From Enterovibrio sp. JCM 19048 (lineage in GTDB: Bacteria; Pseudomonadota; Gammaproteobacteria; Enterobacterales; Vibrionaceae), in the NCBI GenBank assembly GCA_001310415.1, contig BAXE01000029.1, positions 1 through 55,172 on the forward strand: DNA of 55,172 bases, given 5' to 3'. Under the pieces are notes generated by a model. That model was not told the origin of the DNA, did no database searches, and worked only from the letters and a program-made list of their open reading frames with translations. Positions 7,631-18,612 of the stretch are shown here, in pieces. The translations under genes were made by a program, and so were the position numbers. How positions within the stretch are numbered: the first letter of the stretch is position 1; the number at the start of each line of letters is the position of its first letter.

Positions 7631-10458
7631 ATGAGTGACTTTAAAGATACCTTAAACCTGCCGGAAACTGCGTTTCCGATGCGAGGTAATCTTGCTCAGC
7701 GCGAGCCACAGATGCTCAAGCGCTGGTATGACGAAGATCTTTACGGCGAAATCCGTAAAGCGAAGAAAGGCAAAAAATCTTTCATCCTGCATGACGGCCC
7801 TCCATACGCGAACGGCAGCATTCACATTGGTCACTCTGTAAACAAGATTCTTAAAGACATTATTATTAAGTCCAAAACCCTTTCGGACTTCGACGCACCT
7901 TACGTACCAGGTTGGGACTGTCACGGCCTGCCTATCGAACTGATGGTAGAGAAGAAAGTCGGCAAACCTGGCCAGAAAGTGTCTGCGGCCGAATTCCGTG
8001 AAAAATGCCGCGAGTACGCAGCACAGCAGGTTGAAGGCCAAAAAGCGGACTTCAAACGTCTGGGTGTGTTGGGTGAGTGGGACAAACCATACCTGACTAT
8101 GGACTTCAACACTGAAGCCAACATTATCCGTGCGCTGGGTAAAATTGCCGGTAACGGTCACCTGCACAAAGGTTTCAAACCTGTTCACTGGTGTACAGAC
8201 TGTGGTTCAGCGCTGGCTGAAGCAGAAGTGGAGTACTACAACAAGGTTTCCCCGTCTATCGACGTGATGTTCCGTGCAGTTGACGAGGCGGCAGTGCTGT
8301 CTAAGTTCAACCTGAAAGACGGTCACGAAGGCCACGGTGATGTGTCTATCGTTATCTGGACCACCACGCCTTGGACTCTGCCTGCAAACCGCGCAGTCGC
8401 GGTGTCTGATCACTTGGAATACGTTCTGGTTCAGGTTGAAGGTGAAACACCTCGCCGTATGATCATGGCAGCAGAGCTTGCGAAAGATGTGATGGATCGT
8501 GCCGGTATCGAGCACTTCCACAACCTGGGCTTCTGTAAAGGTGATGCGCTGGAACTGCTGCGCTTTAACCACCCATTCTACAGCTTCGATGTTCCTGTGA
8601 TCCTAGGCGATCACGTGACCACTGAATCAGGTACCGGTGTGGTTCACACTGCGCCTGGCCACGGTCAGGAAGACTTCGCGGTTGGTCAGAAATACAACCT
8701 GGAAGTGGCAAACCCAGTGGGCAGCAACGGTGTATACCTGCCTGACACTGAACTGTTTGCTGGTCAGCACGTACTGAAAGCAAACGACAATGTGGTTGAA
8801 GTGCTGAAAGAGCACGGTGCACTGCTGCATCACCACGCGTATGAGCACAGCTACCCACATTGCTGGCGCCACAAAACGCCGATCATTTTCCGTGCAACCC
8901 CGCAGTGGTTTATCTCGATGGAGAAAGCAGGCCTGCGTGCAAAAGCACTGGAAGAGATCAAAAACGTTCAGTGGATCCTGAGTGGGGTCAAAACCGTATT
9001 GAAGCAATGGTTGAAGGCCGTCCAGACTGGTGTATCTCCCGTCAACGTACCTGGGGTGTGCCTATTGCCCTGTTCGTTCACAAAGAGACCGCTGAATTGC
9101 ACCCGAACACCGTTGAACTGATTGAGCAAGTTGCTCAGAAAGTGGAACAAACCGGTATTCAGGCGTGGTGGGATCTGGACGCAGCAGAACTGCTGGGCGA
9201 AGACGCAGCGAACTACGAAAAAGTGCTGGATACCCTGGACGTATGGTTCGACTCAGGTGCAACGCACTACGCGGTTGTTAACCAGCGTCCTGAGTTCAAC
9301 GGTCACGAAGCTGACATGTACCTGGAAGGTTCAGACCAACACCGCGGTTGGTTCCAGTCTTCCCTGATGACGTCTGTGGCTATCAAAAATCATGCACCTT
9401 ACAAGCAAGTGCTGACCCACGGTTTCACCGTTGATGGTCAGGGCCGTAAGATGTCGAAATCTATCGGTAACGTGGTTTCACCTCAGGAAGTCATGAACAA
9501 GCTGGGTGGCGACATCCTGCGCCTGTGGGTGGCATCAACGGATTACACCGGTGAGATGACGGTGTCAGACCAAATCCTGAACCGCAGCGCCGATGCGTAC
9601 CGCCGCATCCGTAACACTGCGCGTTTCCTGCTGGCGAACCTGAACGGTTTCAATCCAGAAACTGACATGGTGGCGGCAGATGAGCTGGTAGCAGCAGACC
9701 GCTGGGCAGTAGGTAAAGCCCTGGAAGCACAGGAAGAGATCGTGAAAGCGTTCGAAGAGTGTAACTTCCACGCGGTAACCCAACGCCTGATGCAGTTCTG
9801 TTCAGTCGAGATGGGTTCATTCTACCTGGACATCATCAAAGACCGTCAGTACACCGCGAAAGCGGGTGGCCACGCGCACCGCAGCTGTCAGACAGCGCTG
9901 TTCCACATCGTGGAAGCACTGGTTCGTTGGATGGCGCCAATCATGTCGTTCACTGCAGATGAAATCTGGAACGAAATGCCAGGCAACCGCAGCAAGTTCG
10001 TATTCACTGAAGTGTGGTACGACGGATTGTTTGGTCTGGGCGAAGACGAACAGCTGAACAATGCTTTCTGGGCAGAGCTTCTGCGAGTTCGCGGTGCTGT
10101 GAACAAAGTACTGGAAGTGGCTCGTAACGAGAAAACCATCGGTGGTTCTCTGGAAGCGGAAGTGACCCTGTACGCGAAACCTGAATTTGCAGCCAAGCTG
10201 CAGGCAATGGGTGACGAACTGCGTTTCGTACTGTTGACCTCTAAAGCAGATGTTGTGGCAACGGATTCAGCACCTGAATCTGCGGTAGCGACCGAAGTTG
10301 AAGGCCTGTCTGTTGTCGTTGCAAAATCTGCAGCTGAGAAGTGTGAGCGCTGCTGGCACCATGTTGCTGATGTTGGCACTATCGCGGGTCACGAAACCAT
10401 TTGTGGTCGCTGTGTGAGCAACATCGACGGCGAAGGCGAAAATCGCCAGTTCGCGTAA
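7631..10458 (+). CDS. ileS: Isoleucyl-tRNA synthetase (apparent frameshift)
   Basis: Class I aminoacyl-tRNA synthetase charging tRNA-Ile, with an editing (CP1) domain. The HIGH motif is in GSIHIGH (residues 65-68), the KMSKS loop in [10 protein letters not shown] near residue 606, and a C-terminal zinc-binding CERCWHH...CGRC module closes the protein. At 8977-8978 one C is missing (ATCCCTGAG expected), which splits the gene into 7631-9121 and an overlapping second frame ending at 10458. Repair yields [23 protein letters not shown] across the junction and 942 aa, the normal bacterial length. An essential gene cannot really be broken here. lspA follows after 27 bp. Confidence 0.96.
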
Positions 10459-10485
10459 TCATTCTCGCAAGGTTAGGAACGCTGA

Positions 10486-10998
10486 ATGAAAGATCTGACC
10501 GCGAAACAATCAGGACTGCGCTGGCTATGGCTAGCGCTTCTGGTCTTCGTGCTGGATATCGGCAGCAAGCTGCTGGTGATGAATACCATGGGTTATGGCT
10601 GGCCAAACCGTATTGAGATTTTGCCATTCTTTAACCTGCTGTATGTCCACAACTACGGTGCCGCGTTCAGCTTCCTGAGCGATGCTGGCGGTTGGCAGCG
10701 TTGGCTGTTTGCTGTGATTGCATTCGGGGTGTCAGGACTTCTGATGTACTGGATGCGGGCAACGCCTGCGAGCAACCGTATGGTGAATATCGCCTATGCA
10801 CTGGTTATAGGTGGTGCGCTGGGTAACCTGTTCGACCGATTGGTTCATGGCTATGTGGTGGATTTTCTCGATTTCTATATTGGGAATAATCACTGGCCAG
10901 CGTTCAACCTCGCAGATACCGCTATCTGTATTGGTGCGGTGTTGATCGTGCTGGAGAGCTTTATTACTTCAAAAAAGCCCCAAGCCGAAACTGATTAG
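10486..10998 (+). CDS. lspA: Lipoprotein signal peptidase (SPase II)
   Basis: Aspartic protease of the inner membrane that removes signal peptides from diacylglyceryl-prolipoproteins; 170 aa with four hydrophobic helices. The two catalytic aspartates lie in VVDFLDF (about D126) and FNLADTAI (about D144). NYGAAFSFL and GNLFDRL are also conserved. The gene is intact and sits in the standard ileS-lspA-fkpB-ispH order. It should act on the lipoproteins encoded later in the window (NlpI and the OmpA-like lipoprotein). Confidence 0.95.
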   Translation: MKDLTAKQSGLRWLWLALLVFVLDIGSKLLVMNTMGYGWPNRIEILPFFNLLYVHNYGAAFSFLSDAGGWQRWLFAVIAFGVSGLLMYWMRATPASNRMVNIAYALVIGGALGNLFDRLVHGYVVDFLDFYIGNNHWPAFNLADTAICIGAVLIVLESFITSKKPQAETD

Positions 10999-11022
10999 GT
11001 TTTGGTAAGCATGAAATAAATT

Positions 11023-11057
11023 ACTTGGCGCTGGCTGCTCTGCAGTCGGCGCCAAGT
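11023..11057 (+). other. Inverted repeat in lspA-fkpB spacer
   Basis: Perfect 9-bp arms ACTTGGCGC and GCGCCAAGT enclose 17 nt with an inner CTGC/GCAG pairing. There is no T-run, so this is probably an mRNA hairpin (processing or stability) rather than a terminator. Its function is unknown. Confidence 0.5.
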
Positions 11058-11166
11058 CGTATAAAAAAGGTGATAATCCCGACGAACGTTATGGGATTGG
11101 GCTATGCCCATTTTTGTTTTTATTCCGACATCACAATGGGTGACGGAAGTTACAGGATGTATAACG

Positions 11167-11598
11167 ATGACAAAAATCAGCGCAAACAGCGAAGTCTTGA
11201 TGCACTTCACCATCAAACTGGAAGACGGCTCAGTAGCAGATAGCACCAAGACATCGGGCAAGCCAGCTAAGCTGGTGATGGGTGATGGCAGCCTGACCGA
11301 GAACTTTGAAAAGTGCCTGCTGGGATTAACCCAGGGTGAAGTTGCAAGTTTTACCCTTGAACCGGAAGATGCGTTTGGTCAGCCAAACCCCGACAACATC
11401 CAGCATATGGACAGAAGCCTGTTTGCCGGGGATGCACCAGCCGAGGAAGGTACTATTATCGCATTTGCGGGCCCGGGGGGGCAGGAGATTCCGGGGGTGA
11501 TCACCGAAGTGGCGGGCGAGTCCGTTACCGTGGATTTTAATCACCCGCTGGCAGGCCACCGTGTTATCTTTGATGTAGAAATTGTCGGGGTCAATTAA
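11167..11598 (+). CDS. fkpB: FKBP-type peptidyl-prolyl isomerase FkpB (SlpA)
   Basis: Cytoplasmic peptidyl-prolyl cis/trans isomerase of the SlpA/SlyD subgroup, with an FKBP core interrupted by an insert-in-flap chaperone domain. Visible motifs are VLMHFTIKLEDGSVADST, KLVMGDGSL, LLGLTQGE and the C-terminal VDFNHPLAGHRVIFDVEIVGV. I start it at ATG 11167, where homology begins and an AGGA lies at proper spacing; an in-frame ATG at 11104 would add a non-conserved extension. 143 aa. It sits between lspA and ispH as in enterobacteria, probably in the same transcription unit. Confidence 0.92.
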   Translation: MTKISANSEVLMHFTIKLEDGSVADSTKTSGKPAKLVMGDGSLTENFEKCLLGLTQGEVASFTLEPEDAFGQPNPDNIQHMDRSLFAGDAPAEEGTIIAFAGPGGQEIPGVITEVAGESVTVDFNHPLAGHRVIFDVEIVGVN

Positions 11599-11627
11599 CC
11601 CGTTCCAATCAGTAAAAAGGCAAACAA

Positions 11628-13540
<1,913 letters not shown>

Positions 13541-13577
13541 TTTCGCGCAATAAGCCTGAATGCGCCAATCAAAATAA

Positions 13578-13618
13578 CTATGCAGTATGGCGAGCCGTGC
13601 TGCATAGCTTTCTTCCGT
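13578..13618 (+). terminator. Possible dapB terminator
   Basis: CTATGCAG and CTGCATAG (8 bp, perfect) enclose an inner GGC/GCC pair. A T-rich but interrupted tail (CTTTCTTCCGTTTTT) follows. It is 37 bp after the dapB stop. Confidence 0.5.
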
Positions 13619-13918
13619 TTTTCCTCTTGTAAATAACTCTCCATACAACGCTGAAACAGCCTTTCTTTTTTGTCTTAAATGCACCTCATGGTCATTTTTA
13701 GATGAAAGGGCGCCAAAAGAGAGGGTTAATGTGGTCAACTAAAACGGTTGCGTGAGATGTTGACTGTTTTTTCTCTCTGCGATAAGGCTTCTTGGATCGA
13801 TGCGGTCGTTATTCGTTAAACCCGCACCGATACTGGAAGGATAACCCTTACTTTTATCTGTTTGATTCGATAAATGGCAGTTATGCACTATAAGTAGTAA
13901 TCTTTTTTCGTTGTATTG

Positions 13919-13947
13919 TTGACACTATCCGGTTCGATCTCTAGAAT
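13919..13947 (+). promoter_or_regulatory. Upstream car promoter (P1-like)
   Basis: Near-consensus sigma70 promoter: TTGACA at 13919-13924, 17-bp spacer, TAGAAT at 13942-13947, then a GC-rich GCGCGC discriminator. It would give a leader of about 100 nt before carA. In E. coli the distal car promoter is the pyrimidine- and purine-controlled one; the same control here is inference. Confidence 0.75.
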
Positions 13948-14006
13948 GCGCGCAATTTGTCAAAATTCTGCTCTGGCAGGACGCGACATATGTATGGAAT
14001 GCTTTG

Positions 14007-14033
14007 ATGCAAAATTATATAATTTTTCTGCAT
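14007..14033 (+). promoter_or_regulatory. Candidate ArgR site / proximal car promoter
   Basis: A perfect 16-bp AT palindrome AAAATTATATAATTTT (14011-14026) lies inside ATGCA...TGCAT arms and contains TATAAT at 14018-14023. It is 76 bp downstream of the upstream -10 box and just before the carA start. Position and composition resemble the E. coli P2 promoter overlapped by ARG boxes; the match to the ARG consensus is only partial. Confidence 0.5.
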
Positions 14034-14055
14034 CTTTATTGATTTGGAGGTTGTC

Positions 14056-15193
14056 TTGAGCAAGTCTGCGCTCTTAGTCCTGGAAGATGGGACTGTATTC
14101 CACGGTGAATCCATTGGTGCTGATGGAACTGCTGTTGGTGAAGTTGTTTTTAATACCTCGATGACGGGGTACCAAGAAATTCTCACTGACCCTTCTTATT
14201 CCCAGCAAATCGTTACTCTTACTTATCCCCACATTGGCAATACCGGTACTAATACCGAAGACGAAGAATCTTCCAAAATCCACGCTCAAGGCCTGGTAAT
14301 CCGCGACCTCCCTCTTATCGCTTCTAACTTCCGTAATCAGAAATCCCTTTCTGAATATCTGAAATCCCAAAACATCGTCGGCATCGCCGAAATTGATACC
14401 CGTAAACTGACCCGTCTGCTGCGCGAAAAAGGTGCGCAGAATGGCTGTATCGTTGCGGGCGACAACATCGATGAAGCACTGGCACTGGCAAAAGCCAATG
14501 AATTCCCAGCCTGAAAGGCATGGATCTGGCGAAAGAAGTGACCACGGCTGAAGCGTACGAATGGAAGCAAGGCTCATGGACACTGGAAGGTGGCCTGCCT
14601 GAAGCCAAAGATGATAGCGAACTGCATACCACGTTGTTGCTTACGATTTCGGTGCGAAACGTAACATTCTGCGCATGCTGGTTGACCGCGGCTGCCGCCT
14701 GACTGTGGTTCCTGCACAGACTTCAGCAGAAGACGTGCTGGCGATGAATCCAGACGGTGTCTTCCTGTCTAACGGCCCAGGCGACCCGGCACCTTGTACT
14801 TACGCGATTGAAGCGACCAAAGTGTTCCTGGAAAAAGGCTTGCCAATTTTCGGTATCTGTCTGGGTCACCAAATTCTGGCGCTGGCAAGCGGCGCGCAAA
14901 CCGTGAAGATGAAATTCGGTCACCACGGCGCTAACCACCCGGTGAAAGACATGGATCGCGGCGTGGTGATGATCACCAGCCAGAACCACGGTTTTGCGGC
15001 AGATGAAGACACCCTGCCAGACAACCTGCGCGCGACGCACAAATCTCTGTTCGACGGCTCACTGCAAGGCATCCACCGCACGGATAAGCCGGCATTCAGC
15101 TTCCAGGGTCACCCTGAAGCGAGCCCAGGTCCGCACGATGCGGCACCGCTTTTCGACCACTTTATTGAACTGATCAAGAAACACAGCGCGTAA
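14056..15193 (+). CDS. carA: Carbamoyl-phosphate synthase small subunit (two apparent frameshifts)
   Basis: Glutaminase subunit that supplies ammonia to CarB for carbamoyl phosphate, the precursor of arginine and pyrimidines. It has the N-terminal CPSase domain ([20 protein letters not shown]) and the class I GATase domain with nucleophile Cys in FGICLGHQ and His/Glu in [12 protein letters not shown]. Start is TTG 14056, five bases after GGAGG, as in E. coli carA, which also uses UUG. One G is missing at 14509 (CCAGGCCTG expected) and one C at 14625 (CTGCCATAC expected). Repaired it is 379 aa and reads [11 protein letters not shown] and [17 protein letters not shown]. It is 16 bp from carB and co-transcribed with it. 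Confidence 0.95.
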
Positions 15194-15209
15194 TCCGGAG
15201 TAGCAGAGA

Positions 15210-18200
15210 ATGCCAAAACGTACAGATATTCAAAGTATTCTTATCCTTGGCGCAGGTCCGATTGTTATCGGTCAGGCGTGTGAGTTCGACTATTCAGGTG
15301 CACAAGCGTGTAAAGCGCTACGTGAAGAAGGCTACCGCGTCATTCTGGTGAACTCTAACCCAGCCACCATCATGACTGACCCAGAGATGGCAGATGCGAC
15401 TTACATCGAGCCAATCCAATGGGAAGTGGTACGCAACATCATCGCCAAAGAGCGTCCTGATGCAGTTCTGCCTACCATGGGTGGTCAGACGGCACTGAAC
15501 TGTGCACTGGATCTGGAAAAACACGGCGTACTGGCTGAGTTCGGTGTAGAAATGATCGGTGCGACGGCGGATGCGATTGATAAAGCAGAAGACCGTTCAC
15601 GCTTTGATAAAGCAATGAAATCTATCGGCCTGGAATGTCCACGTGCCGACACCGCAAAGACCATGGAAGAAGCGCACAAGGTACTGGATATGGTGGGCTT
15701 CCCATGTATTATCCGTCCTTCGTTCACCATGGGTGGTACCGGTGGTGGTATCGCGTACAACATTGAAGAGTTTGAAGAAATCTGCCGTCGTGGTCTGGAC
15801 TTGTCGCCAACCAACGAGCTGCTGATTGACGAATCCCTGATCGGCTGGAAAGAGTACGAGATGGAAGTGGTTCGTGACAAAAACGACAACTGCATCATCG
15901 TCTGTGCGATCGAAAACTTCGACCCAATGGGTATCCACACCGGTGACTCTATCACTGTTGCTCCAGCACAAACCCTGACTGACAAAGAATACCAACTGAT
16001 GCGTAACGCATCGCTGGCAGTTCTGCGTGAAATCGGCGTAGAAACCGGTGGTTCTAACGTACAGTTTGGTATCAACCCGAAAGATGGCCGTATGGTTATC
16101 ATCGAGATGAACCCGCGCGTATCGCGCTCTTCTGCGCTGGCATCAAAAGCGACCGGTTTCCCGATTGCAAAAGTGGCAGCCAAACTGGCAGTGGGCTTCA
16201 CCCTTGATGAGCTGATGAACGACATCACTGGCGGCGCGACCCCAGCCTCGTTCGAACCGACCATCGACTACGTGGTTACCAAAATTCCACGTTTTAACTT
16301 CGAAAAATTCGCCGGTGCGAATGACCGCCTGACCACCCAGATGAAGTCTGTCGGTGAAGTGATGGCTATCGGTCGTAACCAACAGGAATCACTGCACAAA
16401 GCGCTGCGCGGCTTGGAAGTGGGCGCGACCGGTTTTGACGAAATGGTTGATCTGGACGAGCCGGATGCACTGACCAAAATCCGTCACGAGCTGAAAGATG
16501 CAGGCGCAGAGCGTATCTGGTACATCGCGGATGCATTCCGTGCTGGTATGTCTGTAGATGGCGTGTTCAAGCTGACCAATATCGACCGCTGGTTCCTGGT
16601 TCAAATCGAAGAAATTGTGAAACTGGAAGCGGATGTGAAAGAAGCGGGCTTTGCCGGTCTGAACGACAAAGCGCTGCGTAAACTGAAGCGCAAAGGTTTC
16701 TCTGATGCGCGCCTGAGCAAACTGCTGGGTGTGGCGGAAAGCGAAATCCGCAAACTGCGCGACCAGTACGACATTCACCCTGTTTACAAGCGCGTAGATA
16801 CCTGTGCGGCAGAGTTCTCGTCTGATACTGCGTACATGTACTCTTCATACGACGACGAGTGTGAAGCGAACCCGACTGACAAAGAGAAAATCATGGTGCT
16901 GGGCGGCGGTCCAAACCGTATCGGCCAAGGCATCGAATTCGACTACTGCTGTGTGCACGCGTCACTGGCGCTGCGTGAAGACGGTTACGAAACCATCATG
17001 GTTAACTGTAACCCAGAGACCGTATCGACTGACTACGACACCTCTGACCGTCTGTACTTTGAGCCAGTAACCCTGGAAGACGTGCTGGCAATTGCCCGCG
17101 TTGAGAAGCCAAAAGGCGTTATCGTTCAGTACGGTGGCCAGACTCCACTGAAACTGGCGCGCGCGTTGGAAGCCGCCGGTGTGCCAATCATCGGTACCAG
17201 CCAGATGCGATTGACCGTGCAGAAGACCGTGAGCGCTTCCAGGCAGCGGTTGAGCGTCTTGGCTTGAAACAGCCTGAGAACGCAACCGTAACCACCATGG
17301 AGCAGGCGATTGAGAAATCCCGCGACATCGGTTACCCGCTGGTAGTACGTCCTTCTTACGTACTGGGTGGCCGCGCGATGGAAATCGTGTACGACGAGAG
17401 CGACCTGCGCCGTTACTTCAACGAAGCGGTGAGCGTGTCGAACGAATCGCCAGTCCTGCTGGACCGTTTCCTGGATGACGCGACCGAAGTCGACGTTGAC
17501 GCGATTTGCGATGGCGAGCGCGTGGTGATCGGCGGCATCATGGAGCACATCGAACAAGCGGGTGTTCACTCTGGTGACTCAGCATGTTCACTGCCTGCGT
17601 ACACCTTGAGCCAGGACATTCAGGACGAGATGCGCCGTCAGGTTGAAAAACTGGCATTTGAGCTTGGCGTTCGCGGCCTGATGAACACCCAGTTTGCGGT
17701 GAAAGACGGTGAAGTTTACCTGATTGAGGTAAACCCTCGTGCAGCACGTACTGTGCCATTCGTTTCCAAAGCAACCGGCGCACCGCTGGCGAAAATCGCA
17801 GCACGTGTGATGGCAGGTCAGTCTCTGGAGTCGCAAGGCTTTACGACGGAAATCATTCCGCCTTACTACTCAGTGAAAGAAGTGGTACTGCCGTTCAACA
17901 AATTCCCGGGCGTTGACCCACTGCTGGGCCCTGAAATGCGTTCAACCGGTGAAGTCATGGGCGTGGGCGATACCTTTGCTGAAGCGTTTGCGAAAGCTGA
18001 CCTTGGCTGCGGCAAGACGTACACCGAGCAAGGCCGTGCGCTGCTATCTGTTCGCAACAACGACAAGCAACGTGTGGTTGACTTGGCTGCCAAGCTTATC
18101 AAGCTAGGCTTTGAGCTGGATGCGACTCACGGCACTGCGGTTGTTCTGGGTGAAGCAGGCATCAACCACGTCTGGTGAACAAGGTGCATGAAGGCCGTCC

Positions 18201-18441
18201 TCACATTCTTGACCGCATCAAGAACGGTGAGTACAGCTACATCATCAACACCACCGAAGGCCGTCAGGCGATTGAAGATTCGAAAGTGTTGCGTCGCGGC
18301 GCGCTGGCAGAGAAGGTGAACTACACCACCACGCTGAACGCGGCTTTCGCAACCTGTATGGCACACGCTGCTGCTGACTTGTCGAAAGTGAATTCGGTTC
18401 AGGAGCTGCACGCACGTGTGGCTGAGAAATACGGTAAGTAA
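15210..18441 (+). CDS. carB: Carbamoyl-phosphate synthase large subunit (two apparent frameshifts)
   Basis: Large subunit with two homologous ATP-grasp halves (carboxyphosphate and carbamoyl phosphate synthesis) and a C-terminal MGS-like allosteric domain. The halves are visible as [19 protein letters not shown] at the start and [19 protein letters not shown] near residue 560. [19 protein letters not shown] and [19 protein letters not shown] mark the two ATP-grasp cores. One C is missing at 17201-17202 (AGCCCAGATG expected) and one at 18166-18167 (AACCCACGT expected). Repaired it is 1077 aa and reads [17 protein letters not shown] and [15 protein letters not shown]. The stop at 18439 is followed by a structured 3' UTR. 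Confidence 0.96.
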
Positions 18442-18450
18442 TCAATAAAC

Positions 18451-18511
18451 TATCCCCAAGCTAGTTGGCGTAGCAGCAAATGAAGCTGTGGCTTCAACTA
18501 GGTCGGGGATA
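18451..18511 (+). other. Long stem-loop in carB 3' UTR
   Basis: TATCCCC/GGGGATA and CTAGTTG/CAACTAG form a two-part stem separated by a 3x3 internal loop, capped by an inner CAGC/GCTG hairpin. It begins 9 nt after the carB stop and is not a terminator. It may protect the mRNA 3' end or set a processing site. Confidence 0.55.
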
Positions 18512-18578
18512 TTAATGAGTCGGCAGGAAGCCGACCGTTACGATAACCTCCTTGCCCGCTTTGATAGCGGGCTTTTTT
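18512..18578 (+). ncRNA. carZ: CarZ-like 3' UTR-derived small RNA
   Basis: Downstream of carB an AU-rich segment (TTAATGAG) leads into a GTCGGC-AGGAA-GCCGAC hairpin (18519-18535), an unpaired GATAACCTCC (18542-18551) and a terminator hairpin with a U-tail (18554-18578). This is the layout of an Hfq-dependent sRNA cut from an mRNA 3' end. In V. cholerae a 3' UTR sRNA of carAB (CarZ) represses its own operon. Here GATAACCTCC can pair over all 10 bases (one G-U) with GGAGGTTGTC at 14046-14055, which is the carA Shine-Dalgarno up to the start codon. The 5' end is a guess. Confidence 0.65.
18554..18578 (+). terminator. Terminator of carAB / CarZ-like RNA
   Basis: GCCCGCT / AGCGGGC stem with TTGAT loop and T6 tail. 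Confidence 0.9.
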
Positions 18579-18612
18579 GTAGGGGGTTGTTTGGGTGGTA
18601 TATGTCAGAAAG

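Larger units (their letters stand above)
13541..14055 (+). other. dapB-carA intergenic regulatory region
   Basis: 515 bp without a credible gene. It contains a possible dapB terminator, a near-consensus promoter, an AT-rich palindrome over a second TATAAT, and the GGAGG of carA. The stretch 13620-13918 shows nothing I recognise. Confidence 0.6.

Noticed and set aside
7631..10458. ileS as two separate genes or a pseudogene
   Set aside because: It is the only ileS seen here, an essential gene, and a single added C gives perfect family continuity; it is treated as one gene with a sequence error.
18519..18535. GGA-containing hairpin loop (AGGAA) as a CsrB-type CsrA sponge
   Set aside because: Only one GGA loop is present; CsrB RNAs carry many. 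A single CsrA contact is possible but unsupported.
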